DNA of 64,000 nt from Acidobacteriota bacterium (lineage in GTDB: Bacteria > Acidobacteriota > Blastocatellia > Pyrinomonadales > Pyrinomonadaceae). Positions within the stretch are counted from its first letter, which is position 1. The number at the start of each line of letters is the position of its first letter. The stretch spans positions 1,054,001-1,118,000 of the forward strand of contig CP065000.1 of the NCBI GenBank assembly GCA_016700075.1, given 5' to 3'. A model generated the notes under the pieces. The model was not told the origin of the DNA. It worked only from the letters and a program-made list of their open reading frames with translations, and made no database searches. This document shows positions 27,349-35,854 of this stretch, in pieces. Both the position numbers and the translations under genes were made by a program.

Positions 27349-28764
27349 CTAAAGGTCTGCGATCGCCGATAACAGGTTAAGGAACTTTGCCGTATCGAGT
27401 GCGATGAGTTCAACGGGAATTTGCTTTTTCAGATCATCGAAGATCATCCCGTCGATCATGACCGGCTCGTCGGATTTGACGGCGACCGACGGCATCACCG
27501 CAAAGTCGCCAACGATCTCATTGCGAACCGCAGCAATATCACTGCCCGACATCAGTCCCGCGACCGACACGTCGCCGCCAAAATATTTATTCGGCACAGC
27601 CACGACCTGCAGATCCGATCCGGTCGTTTCGTTAAAGCTGCCGATCAGCTCCCGCATTATCGGTGCGAACATCTCACCTGTTAGTATTGTGCCTCGCCTT
27701 GAGATCACTTGGGGCTTGTCGGGTGCAGCCGTCTTTACGGGCCTTACAGCAAACTCATGCGTTCGCACATCGGCAGCCTGCTGACGCGGCCTTTTCTTCA
27801 CTATCATCGCCGCGAACTCGCTCACAAACGAGCGTACCATTCCCACGCCGTCCTCGATCTGCGGATAGTCTCCGTAGTGTTCACGTTCGGGCACATCGAC
27901 CCCGGCCTTCAGATATATCTCATCACCAAGGAATGCGAATGTGGTGCCAAGTCTGCTCCGAAATTCGGTTTGCAGAGCAGATATCTGGGCGATCAACTCA
28001 CGGCAAAACTCCGGCGTAACGCGGGTCAGGCGTTCATCGGTGTTGTATCGTGTCAACGCCACGGGTACGATCGCTACGGATACGACGCTCGGATAATATG
28101 CCGCGAGATCGTTCAGGGTTATTCCCAGTATTTCTCCGTCGTTGATGCCGGGGCACAGAACGACCTGAGCGTGGATCTCGATACCGTTGTCTATCAGCAG
28201 CTGCAGTTTGTTCGAGATGTCCGCACGCTTTTCGTCAACGCCGAGCAAATAGGCCCGCGTTTTCAGATCGGTGGCGTGTACTGAGACATACTGCGGTGAT
28301 AAACGCTGTTCGATCACGCGTTTCATCTCGTCCTCGGTGATCGAGGTCAGCGTAGTGTAGTTGCCGTAAAGGAAAGAAAGCCGTATGTCCTCATCGCGAA
28401 CGAACAGCGACGGACGGGCGTCTTCAGGGTTGCCCTTGCAAAAGCAGAACAGACATTCGTTCGCACATTGCCGCGGGACGATCTGCTCGAACATAAGCCC
28501 CAGCGGCTCACCTTCTTCGCGGTCAAATTCAACTTCGAAAACGTCACTTCCGGGACGCCGCACCTCAAATAGCAGATCGGTCTCGCCGGCGGTCTGATAT
28601 CGAAAATCGAGATGATCGCGTACGGGCCTGCCGTTCACGCGGACGATGCGGTCGCCGGGACGCAGCTCGAGCTCTTCGCCGAGACTGCCCGTTTCGACCT
28701 CAGTTATGGTCACCCCGGGACGGCGAAGCTGCGTTACAGCAGGCGTTACCGCGAATTCATACAT
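27349..28764 (-). CDS. DUF512 radical SAM protein with N-terminal PDZ domain
   Basis: 471 residues. A PDZ-like domain (about 12-80, GDRIVRVNGRPVRDHL) is followed by a radical-SAM cluster motif CANECLFC (C-x3-C-x2-C), and then the DUF512 region (LSPQYVSVHATDLKTRAYLL, HAQVVLCPGINDG, TRYNTDERL, FLGDEIYLKAG). The same architecture is known in Clostridia and cyanobacteria. No reaction is established. It is soluble, and lies downstream of ald across a repeat-rich 81-base spacer. Confidence 0.93.
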   Translation of the reverse strand: MYEFAVTPAVTQLRRPGVTITEVETGSLGEELELRPGDRIVRVNGRPVRDHLDFRYQTAGETDLLFEVRRPGSDVFEVEFDREEGEPLGLMFEQIVPRQCANECLFCFCKGNPEDARPSLFVRDEDIRLSFLYGNYTTLTSITEDEMKRVIEQRLSPQYVSVHATDLKTRAYLLGVDEKRADISNKLQLLIDNGIEIHAQVVLCPGINDGEILGITLNDLAAYYPSVVSVAIVPVALTRYNTDERLTRVTPEFCRELIAQISALQTEFRSRLGTTFAFLGDEIYLKAGVDVPEREHYGDYPQIEDGVGMVRSFVSEFAAMIVKKRPRQQAADVRTHEFAVRPVKTAAPDKPQVISRRGTILTGEMFAPIMRELIGSFNETTGSDLQVVAVPNKYFGGDVSVAGLMSGSDIAAVRNEIVGDFAVMPSVAVKSDEPVMIDGMIFDDLKKQIPVELIALDTAKFLNLLSAIADL

Positions 28765-28775
28765 AAATAAGAAAA

Positions 28776-28842
28776 GTGGTCAGTTGTCGGTGGCCTGTGG
28801 CCGGAACGAACAACTGACCACCGACAACCGACCGCTGGCCAC
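28776..28842. repeat. Inverted and direct GGTCAGTTGTCGG-type repeats between ald and DUF512
   Basis: GTGGTCAGTTGT (28776-28787) pairs perfectly with ACAACTGACCAC (28810-28821), giving a 12-bp hairpin with a 22-base loop. Related words CCGACAAC, CCGACCG and TGGCCACTG continue to 28842. This resembles the short CAACTGACCACTG-type repeats scattered through some genomes rather than a terminator, because no T-run follows. Confidence 0.6.
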
Positions 28843-28845
28843 TGT

Positions 28846-29979
28846 TTACGCTGCTGCGGCTTTCAGGTCGATCAGCGAATCAAGCGGCGTGTATTCGATA
28901 TCCTGCGACGTCGCGACCGCTTCGTAGGTGCATTTGCCCGCATAGGTATTTACGCCCTCACGCAGGCCGACGTCCTCTTTAATGGCGCGTTCGAAACCCT
29001 TGTTCGCTAGGTCAAGTGCGTACGGCAAGGTCGCGTTCGTCAATGCGAAAGTCGATGTACGCGGCACTGCTCCCGGCATGTTCGCGACGCAGTAATGCAG
29101 CACGCCCTCTTCATAATAGGTTGGATTCGAGTGCGTCGTAGCACGCGTCGTCTCAAAGCAGCCGCCCTGATCGACCGCAACGTCAACCAGAACCGATCCT
29201 TTCGGGAGCAGATGCAGCATATCGCGTGTTACGAGTTTCGGAGCAGCAGCACCGACGACCAGCACAGCACCAATGACGAGGTCGGCGTGCGAGATCGCTT
29301 CTTCTATCTGATAACGCGACGATGCAAGCGTCTGCACTTTTGACAGGAAAATATCGTCAAGCTGCCGCAAACGGTCCAAATTGCGGTCGATGATGGTCAC
29401 CTTTGCACCCAAACCGACTGCCATTTTTGCGGCCTCAGTGCCCACAATTCCGCCGCCGATGATGACGACATTCGCCGCAGGAACACCCGGAACACCGCCA
29501 AGCAAAATTCCCTTGCCGCCGTTCATCTTTTCCAGATACGTCGCGCCGACCTGTACCGACATACGTCCGGCAACCTCGGACATAGGCGTCAAAAGCGGCA
29601 GTTTTCCGTTTACATCTGTGATGGTCTCATAAGCGACACCTGTCACATTGCGTTCCATCATCTGCTTGGTCAGTTCGAATTCAGGGGCAAGGTGCAGGTA
29701 TGTGAAAAGCAGCTGGTTCTCACGCATACGCGGATATTCAGGTGCGATCGGTTCTTTGACCTTGACGATCATGTCGCTCGCTTCCCAAACCTCATCAGCC
29801 GTTTCGAGCATTGTTGCGCCGGCCTTGACGTACTGCTCGTCAGTAAAACCTGAGCCTTCGCCAGCCGTTTTCTGCACAAAAACTTCGTGCCCCGCATTCT
29901 CCAACGCCTGCACGCCCGCCGGCGTTAGCCCGACGCGATATTCGTTATCTTTGATCTCTTTTGGTAATCCGATCTTCAT
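28846..29979 (-). CDS. ald: Alanine dehydrogenase
   Basis: 377 residues, the usual length. It begins MKIGLPKEIKDNEYRVGLTP, typical of Ald. The NAD site is VIIGGGIVGTEAAKMA (about 171-186), and catalytic-region motifs are YLHLAPEF and GGKGILLGGVPGVPAA. It interconverts L-alanine and pyruvate with ammonia and NAD. It reads toward the DUF512 gene and may share its transcript. Confidence 0.96.
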   Translation of the reverse strand: MKIGLPKEIKDNEYRVGLTPAGVQALENAGHEVFVQKTAGEGSGFTDEQYVKAGATMLETADEVWEASDMIVKVKEPIAPEYPRMRENQLLFTYLHLAPEFELTKQMMERNVTGVAYETITDVNGKLPLLTPMSEVAGRMSVQVGATYLEKMNGGKGILLGGVPGVPAANVVIIGGGIVGTEAAKMAVGLGAKVTIIDRNLDRLRQLDDIFLSKVQTLASSRYQIEEAISHADLVIGAVLVVGAAAPKLVTRDMLHLLPKGSVLVDVAVDQGGCFETTRATTHSNPTYYEEGVLHYCVANMPGAVPRTSTFALTNATLPYALDLANKGFERAIKEDVGLREGVNTYAGKCTYEAVATSQDIEYTPLDSLIDLKAAAA

Positions 29980-30082
29980 TTAGAAATTCTCCGGTAAAAT
30001 AATTGCAAACAGCATAGCCGCAAACGATAATTTTACGCTGTTGCCAAAAAAACGTGAAATGCACCAACCGAAAACTGCTCGT

Positions 30083-31390
30083 TCATTGCAATAGCAGAGG
30101 CCGCTGCTTTATCACGAACGGCCGTGCGGCGATAAACACCTCACCTGCGTCATTGAACGTGATGCCGAATGCCTGATTTGCGGGCGAAGCTCCGATCTGC
30201 TTCCCTGTCGGCGAAAATGCCCGTATGACGCTCGTTTCCGTCACGTAGATGTTGCCGCTCGGGTCGAGAGCAATGTCGTTTGGCGAATTCAGTTCTGTCG
30301 GAAAACGATTCAGGAATTTACCTTCCGCTGAGAATTTGATGATGTCCTTGCCGCGGCGATCGAGCAAGTACATCGTACCGGCAGCATCGGCAGTCACTGA
30401 TTCGAAGCCGAAAGCGGTATCGGCGGCGGCCGCTGCGTCTCTGATTTTTTTCACCTCGGCCAGATCCTTGTCGAGAAAAACAATGCCCTGACGCCCGACC
30501 GCGATCACGCTTCCGTCGGGTTTGACGTGGATATCACGAAGCCGCGGGTCCTCGTATCTAGCCTTTTCCTCGCCCTCCAAACTCGTGTATTTTCCGATGC
30601 CCTTGTTTCCGAGCACGAACAGATTACCCGAGCGGTCGGCTGCGATCGCAAACACCAGGTCGGCTCCCTTTGCGTCCCATTGCTTCAAAAAATTGCCGGC
30701 CGCATCAAATATTTGGATCCTGCCGCCATTGTAATCGGTGCTGTAAATGTTCCCATTATTATCAACGGCGACCACACGATTGTCCTTGAATCTTCCGACG
30801 CCCGTTCCCTCGCCGCCGACGCGCATGAGTTCGGACGAGGATTCCATCTCCGCAGCCCTTGTAGCTTTTTCCTCAGGCGACGCGTCGGCCACCGGGCGTG
30901 TAATTAGCCACGTGCCGATAATGACCGCCGCGATCACGAAAACCGCAAGTCCGCCGAGCACGATGAACGTCAAAAAGTAGCCGCCGACCCTTTTGGCAGC
31001 AGCTGTATCGACCTTGAACTGCGATATCGGCTCAAATATCTTCTTGAGCGAAATGGACTCAAACACGATCGGCTCGCCTCGTTCGAGCTTATCTACCGCA
31101 TCCTTCGCCTCAGCCAGCCGGCCGCCAAATTGCTCGTGATACAGCTTGATCGCATGTATCTTCTTGTTTGCGGCTAGGAGCTTTTTGATCTCGGAGAATA
31201 CGAAGGCCTTTTGCGTAAGGTCGGCCAACTCATGAGGTTTTAGTTCGGTGCTGCTATCCGCGCTCTGATCTTCCGAATATAGATATCGCGGCACCAATAT
31301 AGTGCAGCCGCAAAATCCGCATTTCTGCGTCTTGCCGCCCTCATATTCAAGCGGGCCCGAACACGATTCACATTTGAAGACCTGAGACAT
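30083..31390 (-). CDS. Membrane protein: zinc ribbon, L7/L12-like helix, one membrane segment, NHL beta-propeller
   Basis: I chose the ATG at 31390 (435 residues), because it starts directly at a zinc ribbon (CESC, then CGFCGC); the longer 459-residue frame adds nothing recognisable. Residues about 60-115 hold a helical stretch with HAIKLYHEQFGGRLAEAKDAV, like the C-terminal fold of ribosomal L7/L12. One membrane segment (FIVLGGLAVFVIAAVIIGTW) follows, then six or so NHL-type repeats (VAVDNNGNIYSTDYNGGRI, FAIAADRSGNLFVLGNKGIG, IALDPSGNIYVTET). The propeller would face the periplasm. Function unknown; likely a scaffold or binding protein. Confidence 0.8.
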   Translation of the reverse strand: MSQVFKCESCSGPLEYEGGKTQKCGFCGCTILVPRYLYSEDQSADSSTELKPHELADLTQKAFVFSEIKKLLAANKKIHAIKLYHEQFGGRLAEAKDAVDKLERGEPIVFESISLKKIFEPISQFKVDTAAAKRVGGYFLTFIVLGGLAVFVIAAVIIGTWLITRPVADASPEEKATRAAEMESSSELMRVGGEGTGVGRFKDNRVVAVDNNGNIYSTDYNGGRIQIFDAAGNFLKQWDAKGADLVFAIAADRSGNLFVLGNKGIGKYTSLEGEEKARYEDPRLRDIHVKPDGSVIAVGRQGIVFLDKDLAEVKKIRDAAAAADTAFGFESVTADAAGTMYLLDRRGKDIIKFSAEGKFLNRFPTELNSPNDIALDPSGNIYVTETSVIRAFSPTGKQIGASPANQAFGITFNDAGEVFIAARPFVIKQRPLLLQ

Positions 31391-31589
31391 GAGCTTTCTG
31401 TATGTATTAGTTTGAACCTTGTTCCGACAGTCGACCAGATGCGGGCCCTGACCGATATCCAATTAAAGAGAACTGCGATTATAGTTCAGAACGCGTGTCC
31501 GGGAAAACGGTCGAACGGGACTTCGCGATGCCCGATTTGATGATCTACGCAGATTTCGCGAAAATCTTATTTGAGCCAAACATAACACT

Positions 31590-32132
31590 ATGACAAACGA
31601 AATTTTTGAAATACCTGTCCGAACCATCGACGGTGAAGATACGACCCTCGGCAACTACAAAGGCAAGACGCTGCTCATCGTGAACGTCGCGTCAAAGTGC
31701 GGGCTGACGCCGCAATACGAAGGCCTCGAAAAACTCTATAAAGAATACAATGACAAGGGATTTGAGGTCCTCGGCTTCCCTTGCAACGATTTCAAAGGCC
31801 AGGAACCAGGCACTGAGGAAGAGATCAAAGACTTTTGCTCGACGAATTACAACGTCACCTTCCCGATGTTCTCTAAGGTCGGTATCCTCGAAAACCGTCA
31901 CCCGCTTTATGCAAGCCTGATCGCCGCTCAGCCCGAAGCGAACGTGAATAACGGCGACGGCATGGAAGAGCGGCTTCGCAATTTCGGCCACACACGCACG
32001 GATCCGACGGACGTGCTGTGGAATTTTGAGAAATTCCTCGTCAGTAAGAACGGCGATATCGTGTCCCGTTTCGCCCCTGACGTCACTCCTGATGACGAAC
32101 GCTTGCGTGCTGCTGTCGAGGCTGAACTCTAA
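31590..32132 (+). CDS. Glutathione peroxidase-like thiol peroxidase
   Basis: 180 residues. The catalytic cysteine is in VNVASKCGLTPQYEGLEKLY (selenocysteine replaced by Cys, as usual in bacteria). The other active-site parts are GFPCNDFKGQEPG (Gln) and LWNFEKFLV (Trp, Asn). Most bacterial members use thioredoxin rather than glutathione. It reduces hydroperoxides and is cytoplasmic. It stands alone, divergent from the NHL gene and convergent with an SLC13 permease. Confidence 0.95.
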   Translation: MTNEIFEIPVRTIDGEDTTLGNYKGKTLLIVNVASKCGLTPQYEGLEKLYKEYNDKGFEVLGFPCNDFKGQEPGTEEEIKDFCSTNYNVTFPMFSKVGILENRHPLYASLIAAQPEANVNNGDGMEERLRNFGHTRTDPTDVLWNFEKFLVSKNGDIVSRFAPDVTPDDERLRAAVEAEL

Positions 32133-32149
32133 GACTGATCCGCGTCTAT

Positions 32150-32185
32150 AATGACCACTCTTAAGGCTCGATACGAGTGGTCATT
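32150..32185. terminator. Hairpin between convergent gpx and SLC13 genes
   Basis: A perfect 11-bp stem AATGACCACTC/GAGTGGTCATT with a 14-base loop. On the plus strand it runs into TTTTG. The 3' arm includes the SLC13 stop codon. It probably ends transcription from both sides. Confidence 0.75.
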
Positions 32186-33986
32186 TTGCGACATATTCAG
32201 TAAACGGCCAAACGAGCGGAACGAAGATCATTGCAACGATAAAAATTATTGCGTTGAGCGGTGCTCCCACTTTTGGAAAATCGGTGAATCTATAATTGCC
32301 TACGCCGTAAACGAGAACGTTGGCCTGATGGCCTATAGGCGTCAGGAATGTGGTTGACGCGCCTATCGCTATGCCCATGAGAAATGGATACGGCTCATAA
32401 CCCATACCTGTGGCAATGGCGATGCCTATGGGTGCAAGAAGCACGGCGGCGGCGGCATTTGACATTACCTCGGTGATCATTGTTGTAAACAAGATGAGAC
32501 AGGCGAGAAGGACATACGGTCCATAATCACCTGTACCGAGAACTATCCAATCGGCCAGCCAGCGCGCTGTTCCGGCATGTTTGTCATCCATCGCAATCCC
32601 AAGCGGCATCATACAAGCGATAAGAAATATGACCCTCCATTCGACCTCATAGTACATGTCCTGCGGGCGAACGCAACCGGTAACGACCATAAGGAAAACA
32701 CCCAATATCCCGGCGATCGAGATGTGCAAAAGGCCCGTCGCGGCCGAGATGACCGCAATTGCCATGATCGCGAGTGCGATAGGAGCTTTTCGTGTCTGCC
32801 GTGTCGCTTTTTCTAGACGATTCACAACAAGAAAATTGGAGCTTTTCGCCATCTCGTTGAGTGCGTCAGGCGAGCCCTGCACCAGCAGGACATCTCCGAC
32901 CTCCAGCGGGACCGAGATGAACCGCTCCTGCAATGTCTGCCCACGACGACGAAGCGCCAGAACAAGAATTTCAAATCTTCGACGAAGATAGCCTTCTTCG
33001 ATGGTATCTCCCAAGATCTTTGCATTTGGGGCGATCGCGACCTCCGCAAGCTGAACGCTTTCCTCGGTTAGAGACTCGTCTGTGAACTTGGTTTCCGCCC
33101 AAATCTGAAGAGGACTGCTGTCCTTATCGCGAAGAATATCCATTATCTTGCCTTCTACGATAAGACGGTCGCCTGATCGTAGAACCGTGTCAGGAGAAGG
33201 TTGCAAAGAGACCTTTTCGGCATCTATGTGCCTGTATATCTTCAAGATGGTCAGTCCGTAGTTGGCATTCAGTTCCGAATCGCGGATAGAAACGTCGACA
33301 AGCGGTGAGGATTCCGGCACTAGAACCTCGGTAAGGTAATTCTCAAGCTCGTATTCGTCGGTGAGTCCGCCGGTCGCCTTTCGCTTCGGGATGAGATGAC
33401 GGCCAACAAAGGTCATATAAAGTGCACCGACGCACATGACCGCTAGGCCGGTCGGGGCAAAATCAAACATTCGAAACCCGCGGAAACCCTGTTCTTCAAG
33501 TGCGATGGAAACAAGAAGGTTTGGCGGCGTACCGATAACGGTCGTCAGCCCGCCTAGCAACGAGCCGAATGAAAGCGGTATGAGAAGCTTCGTAACGGGA
33601 TACTCCGCCCTTTTTGCGATCGCGAACATCGCGGGAAGAAGTATCGCGACGGCACCGATGTTGTTCATAAAGGCAGACATGATGCCTATGGTGAACATTA
33701 TTGTCAGCGTCAATGTGATCGGTCCGCTTGCACCGACCTTGAGAATGAATTCTGCGATGGAATCGGCGACACCGGTTCGAATAAGGCCGTAGCTCAATAT
33801 GAACATCGCGATGACAGTGATCACCGCAGGATTGCTGAAACCCGAAAATCCCTCTTCGATAGTAACGGTCCCCGTCAGGAGCAGGACGACCGTCACACCG
33901 ATCGCAACAACGTCAGGCCGAAACACCTCGAACGCGAAAAGCAAGAGTGCGACAACTATGATCGAAATTATGAATAGATGTTCCAT
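32181..33986 (-). CDS. SLC13-family permease with central RCK/TrkA-C domains (copy A)
   Basis: 601 residues. The membrane halves contain the SLC13 motifs GFSNPAVITVIAMFIL, FMNNIGAVAILLPAM, PLSFGSLLGGLTTVIGTPPN and, in the second half, EVMSNAAAAVLLAPIGIA and GASTTFLTPIGHQANVLVYG. Two TrkA-C/RCK domains lie between the halves (about 210-385). Family members carry sodium-coupled sulfate, dicarboxylate or similar anions; the RCK part may sense a ligand. It is a diverged tandem copy of the neighbouring gene, 15 bases away in the same direction. Confidence 0.92.
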   Translation of the reverse strand: MEHLFIISIIVVALLLFAFEVFRPDVVAIGVTVVLLLTGTVTIEEGFSGFSNPAVITVIAMFILSYGLIRTGVADSIAEFILKVGASGPITLTLTIMFTIGIMSAFMNNIGAVAILLPAMFAIAKRAEYPVTKLLIPLSFGSLLGGLTTVIGTPPNLLVSIALEEQGFRGFRMFDFAPTGLAVMCVGALYMTFVGRHLIPKRKATGGLTDEYELENYLTEVLVPESSPLVDVSIRDSELNANYGLTILKIYRHIDAEKVSLQPSPDTVLRSGDRLIVEGKIMDILRDKDSSPLQIWAETKFTDESLTEESVQLAEVAIAPNAKILGDTIEEGYLRRRFEILVLALRRRGQTLQERFISVPLEVGDVLLVQGSPDALNEMAKSSNFLVVNRLEKATRQTRKAPIALAIMAIAVISAATGLLHISIAGILGVFLMVVTGCVRPQDMYYEVEWRVIFLIACMMPLGIAMDDKHAGTARWLADWIVLGTGDYGPYVLLACLILFTTMITEVMSNAAAAVLLAPIGIAIATGMGYEPYPFLMGIAIGASTTFLTPIGHQANVLVYGVGNYRFTDFPKVGAPLNAIIFIVAMIFVPLVWPFTEYVAK

Positions 33987-34001
33987 TTTACATATCTATC
34001 T

Positions 34002-35786
34002 TTACGGCCAAAGCGGCCAAATGATCGGTACCATGATGCTCGCAATGATCCAGAACAGAATATTCAGCGGAGTGCCGACCTTTACGAAGTCGACAAACTT
34101 ATACTGTCCGGGACCGTAGATCATCGTGTTGGTTTGAAAACCGACCGGCGTCATGAAACTGGTCGCACATGAAAATGCTATCGCCATCAAAAACGGGATC
34201 GGATCTACATTTAGAGTGTTTGCCGTCGATATCGCGATCGGGGCAAGCAGCGCGGCCGTCGCATTGTTCGACATTGCATTGGTAAAAAACATTGTCAGCA
34301 GATAGAACGCAGAGACGAGTGCTATTGGGCCAAGTGCTCCAATATAAGCAACCATGTACTCGGAAATAATTCTCGATGTCCCGGTTGTATCCAGGGCTGT
34401 CCCTAGCGATAGGATCCCGGCGATCATAAACACGATCTTCCAATCGACGGCCTCATATGCCTCATCGATCGAAAGGCAACCGACCAGGACCAATGCGATG
34501 GCACCCGCAAGCGAAGTTACGACGATCGGAGCAATGCCTAGGGACGGGCCTAAGACCACGCCCACGACAATGGCTATCGCTATGGTCGCCTTCGCACGCC
34601 GAAACTCGGTCGTTTCCATCTCGGAAGTGATGATGAAATCGCCGCTCCTGCGAAAATTTGCGACCTTGGCGTCCTTGATCTCGATCAGCAAGAGGTCGCC
34701 CGAGCTAAGCTCTGTCTCAGAAAGCTTTTCTTTTACAAGTTTTCCCTTATGGCGAATAGCGAGCACAGTTGCATCGTATCGCTCACGAAAATGCGATGTA
34801 TGCAGCGTTTGCCCGACAAGATTCGACGTCGGAAGTATGACCGCTTCCAAAAGCCTGTATGAATTCGTTGTCAGGCTTTCGTCGCCCCACTTTGTTTGGG
34901 CTTTGAAAAGAACTCCTTCTTTTTCCTGCAGGGCACGTATCTGTTCCAGATCGCACCGCACCAACAAGACGTCGTCCGCTTCGAGAATTTCGTCAGCAGA
35001 CGGAAGCTGAATGATCGTCTCGCCGCGGGTGATCTTTAGTATCATCAGTTCAAGATCACGCACAAGCGGCGCTTCTTTTATCTCTTTTCCCACCGATATC
35101 GAATCCGGCAGCAGAACGATCTCTGTCAAATACTCGCTCAGCGAAAAATCATCTACCAGATCGCCGCTACCGCGTCGCTCAGGTATAAGCCGGATGCCGA
35201 CGAATACCAAATAGGCTGTCCCCGCGACGAAAAGTATCAATCCCAGCGGCGTGAACTCGAACATTGTGAATGCTCGCAGGCCGTTATCTTCTGCTATCGA
35301 ACTGACCAAGATATTGGAGGGAGTGCCGATCAATGTGCAGATGCCACCGAACATCGATGCAAATGAGACGGGCATCAGTATCTTTGAAGCGCTGATGCCC
35401 GTCTCTCGCGCCACGCCCAGTAGGATGGGAAGGAAAATGGCAATGACAGGCGTGTTATTTATGAAAGCGGACAAAACACCGACAACCAGGATGACCACGA
35501 TGGTTCCGTACCAAAACCCTCGTTTGAACACGCGGCCCGTGAAATCGCCCAGAAATGTAACGGCTCCGGTTCTGAACAGGCCGGCGCTGATCACGAACAT
35601 AGCCGCGACGGTGAGTGTCGCAGGATTGCTGAATCCGGCGACACCCTGGGCAGGTGTAATTATCCCGCTCAGCAGCAAAAGCCCCATTACGAGCAGAGCG
35701 ACCATATCCACACGCAGTTTTTCTGTGACGAAAAGAAAAACGGCGAGGGCAAGGACGGCGAGGACGATCGCGATCTCGTAAGTCAT
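34002..35786 (-). CDS. SLC13-family permease with central RCK/TrkA-C domains (copy B)
   Basis: 594 residues, with the same layout as its downstream neighbour: GVAGFSNPATLTVAAMFVIS, FINNTPVIAIFLPI, PVSFASMFGGICTLIGTPSN, two RCK domains (about 205-380), then TNAMSNNATAALLAPIAIS and TSFMTPVGFQTNTMIYGPGQ. The two proteins are clearly related but far from identical, so the duplication is old. The start codon lies only 6 bases past a terminator-like hairpin, leaving no room for a normal ribosome-binding site, yet the N-terminus matches the family start. Confidence 0.92.
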   Translation of the reverse strand: MTYEIAIVLAVLALAVFLFVTEKLRVDMVALLVMGLLLLSGIITPAQGVAGFSNPATLTVAAMFVISAGLFRTGAVTFLGDFTGRVFKRGFWYGTIVVILVVGVLSAFINNTPVIAIFLPILLGVARETGISASKILMPVSFASMFGGICTLIGTPSNILVSSIAEDNGLRAFTMFEFTPLGLILFVAGTAYLVFVGIRLIPERRGSGDLVDDFSLSEYLTEIVLLPDSISVGKEIKEAPLVRDLELMILKITRGETIIQLPSADEILEADDVLLVRCDLEQIRALQEKEGVLFKAQTKWGDESLTTNSYRLLEAVILPTSNLVGQTLHTSHFRERYDATVLAIRHKGKLVKEKLSETELSSGDLLLIEIKDAKVANFRRSGDFIITSEMETTEFRRAKATIAIAIVVGVVLGPSLGIAPIVVTSLAGAIALVLVGCLSIDEAYEAVDWKIVFMIAGILSLGTALDTTGTSRIISEYMVAYIGALGPIALVSAFYLLTMFFTNAMSNNATAALLAPIAISTANTLNVDPIPFLMAIAFSCATSFMTPVGFQTNTMIYGPGQYKFVDFVKVGTPLNILFWIIASIMVPIIWPLWP

Positions 35787-35811
35787 AAAAAATGGCGTCG
35801 TGTGACGCCAT
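35787..35811 (-). terminator. Terminator-like hairpin abutting the SLC13 copy B start codon
   Basis: On the minus strand: ATGGCGTC, loop ACAC, GACGCCAT, then a run of six T that touches the ATG at 35786. It looks like the terminator of the upstream aldehyde dehydrogenase gene, yet any transcript for the permease must pass or begin inside it. Confidence 0.75.
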
Positions 35812-35854
35812 AAAGTTTAACCTGAATTGTGATGAGCCTTCAAACTTTAGGCAT

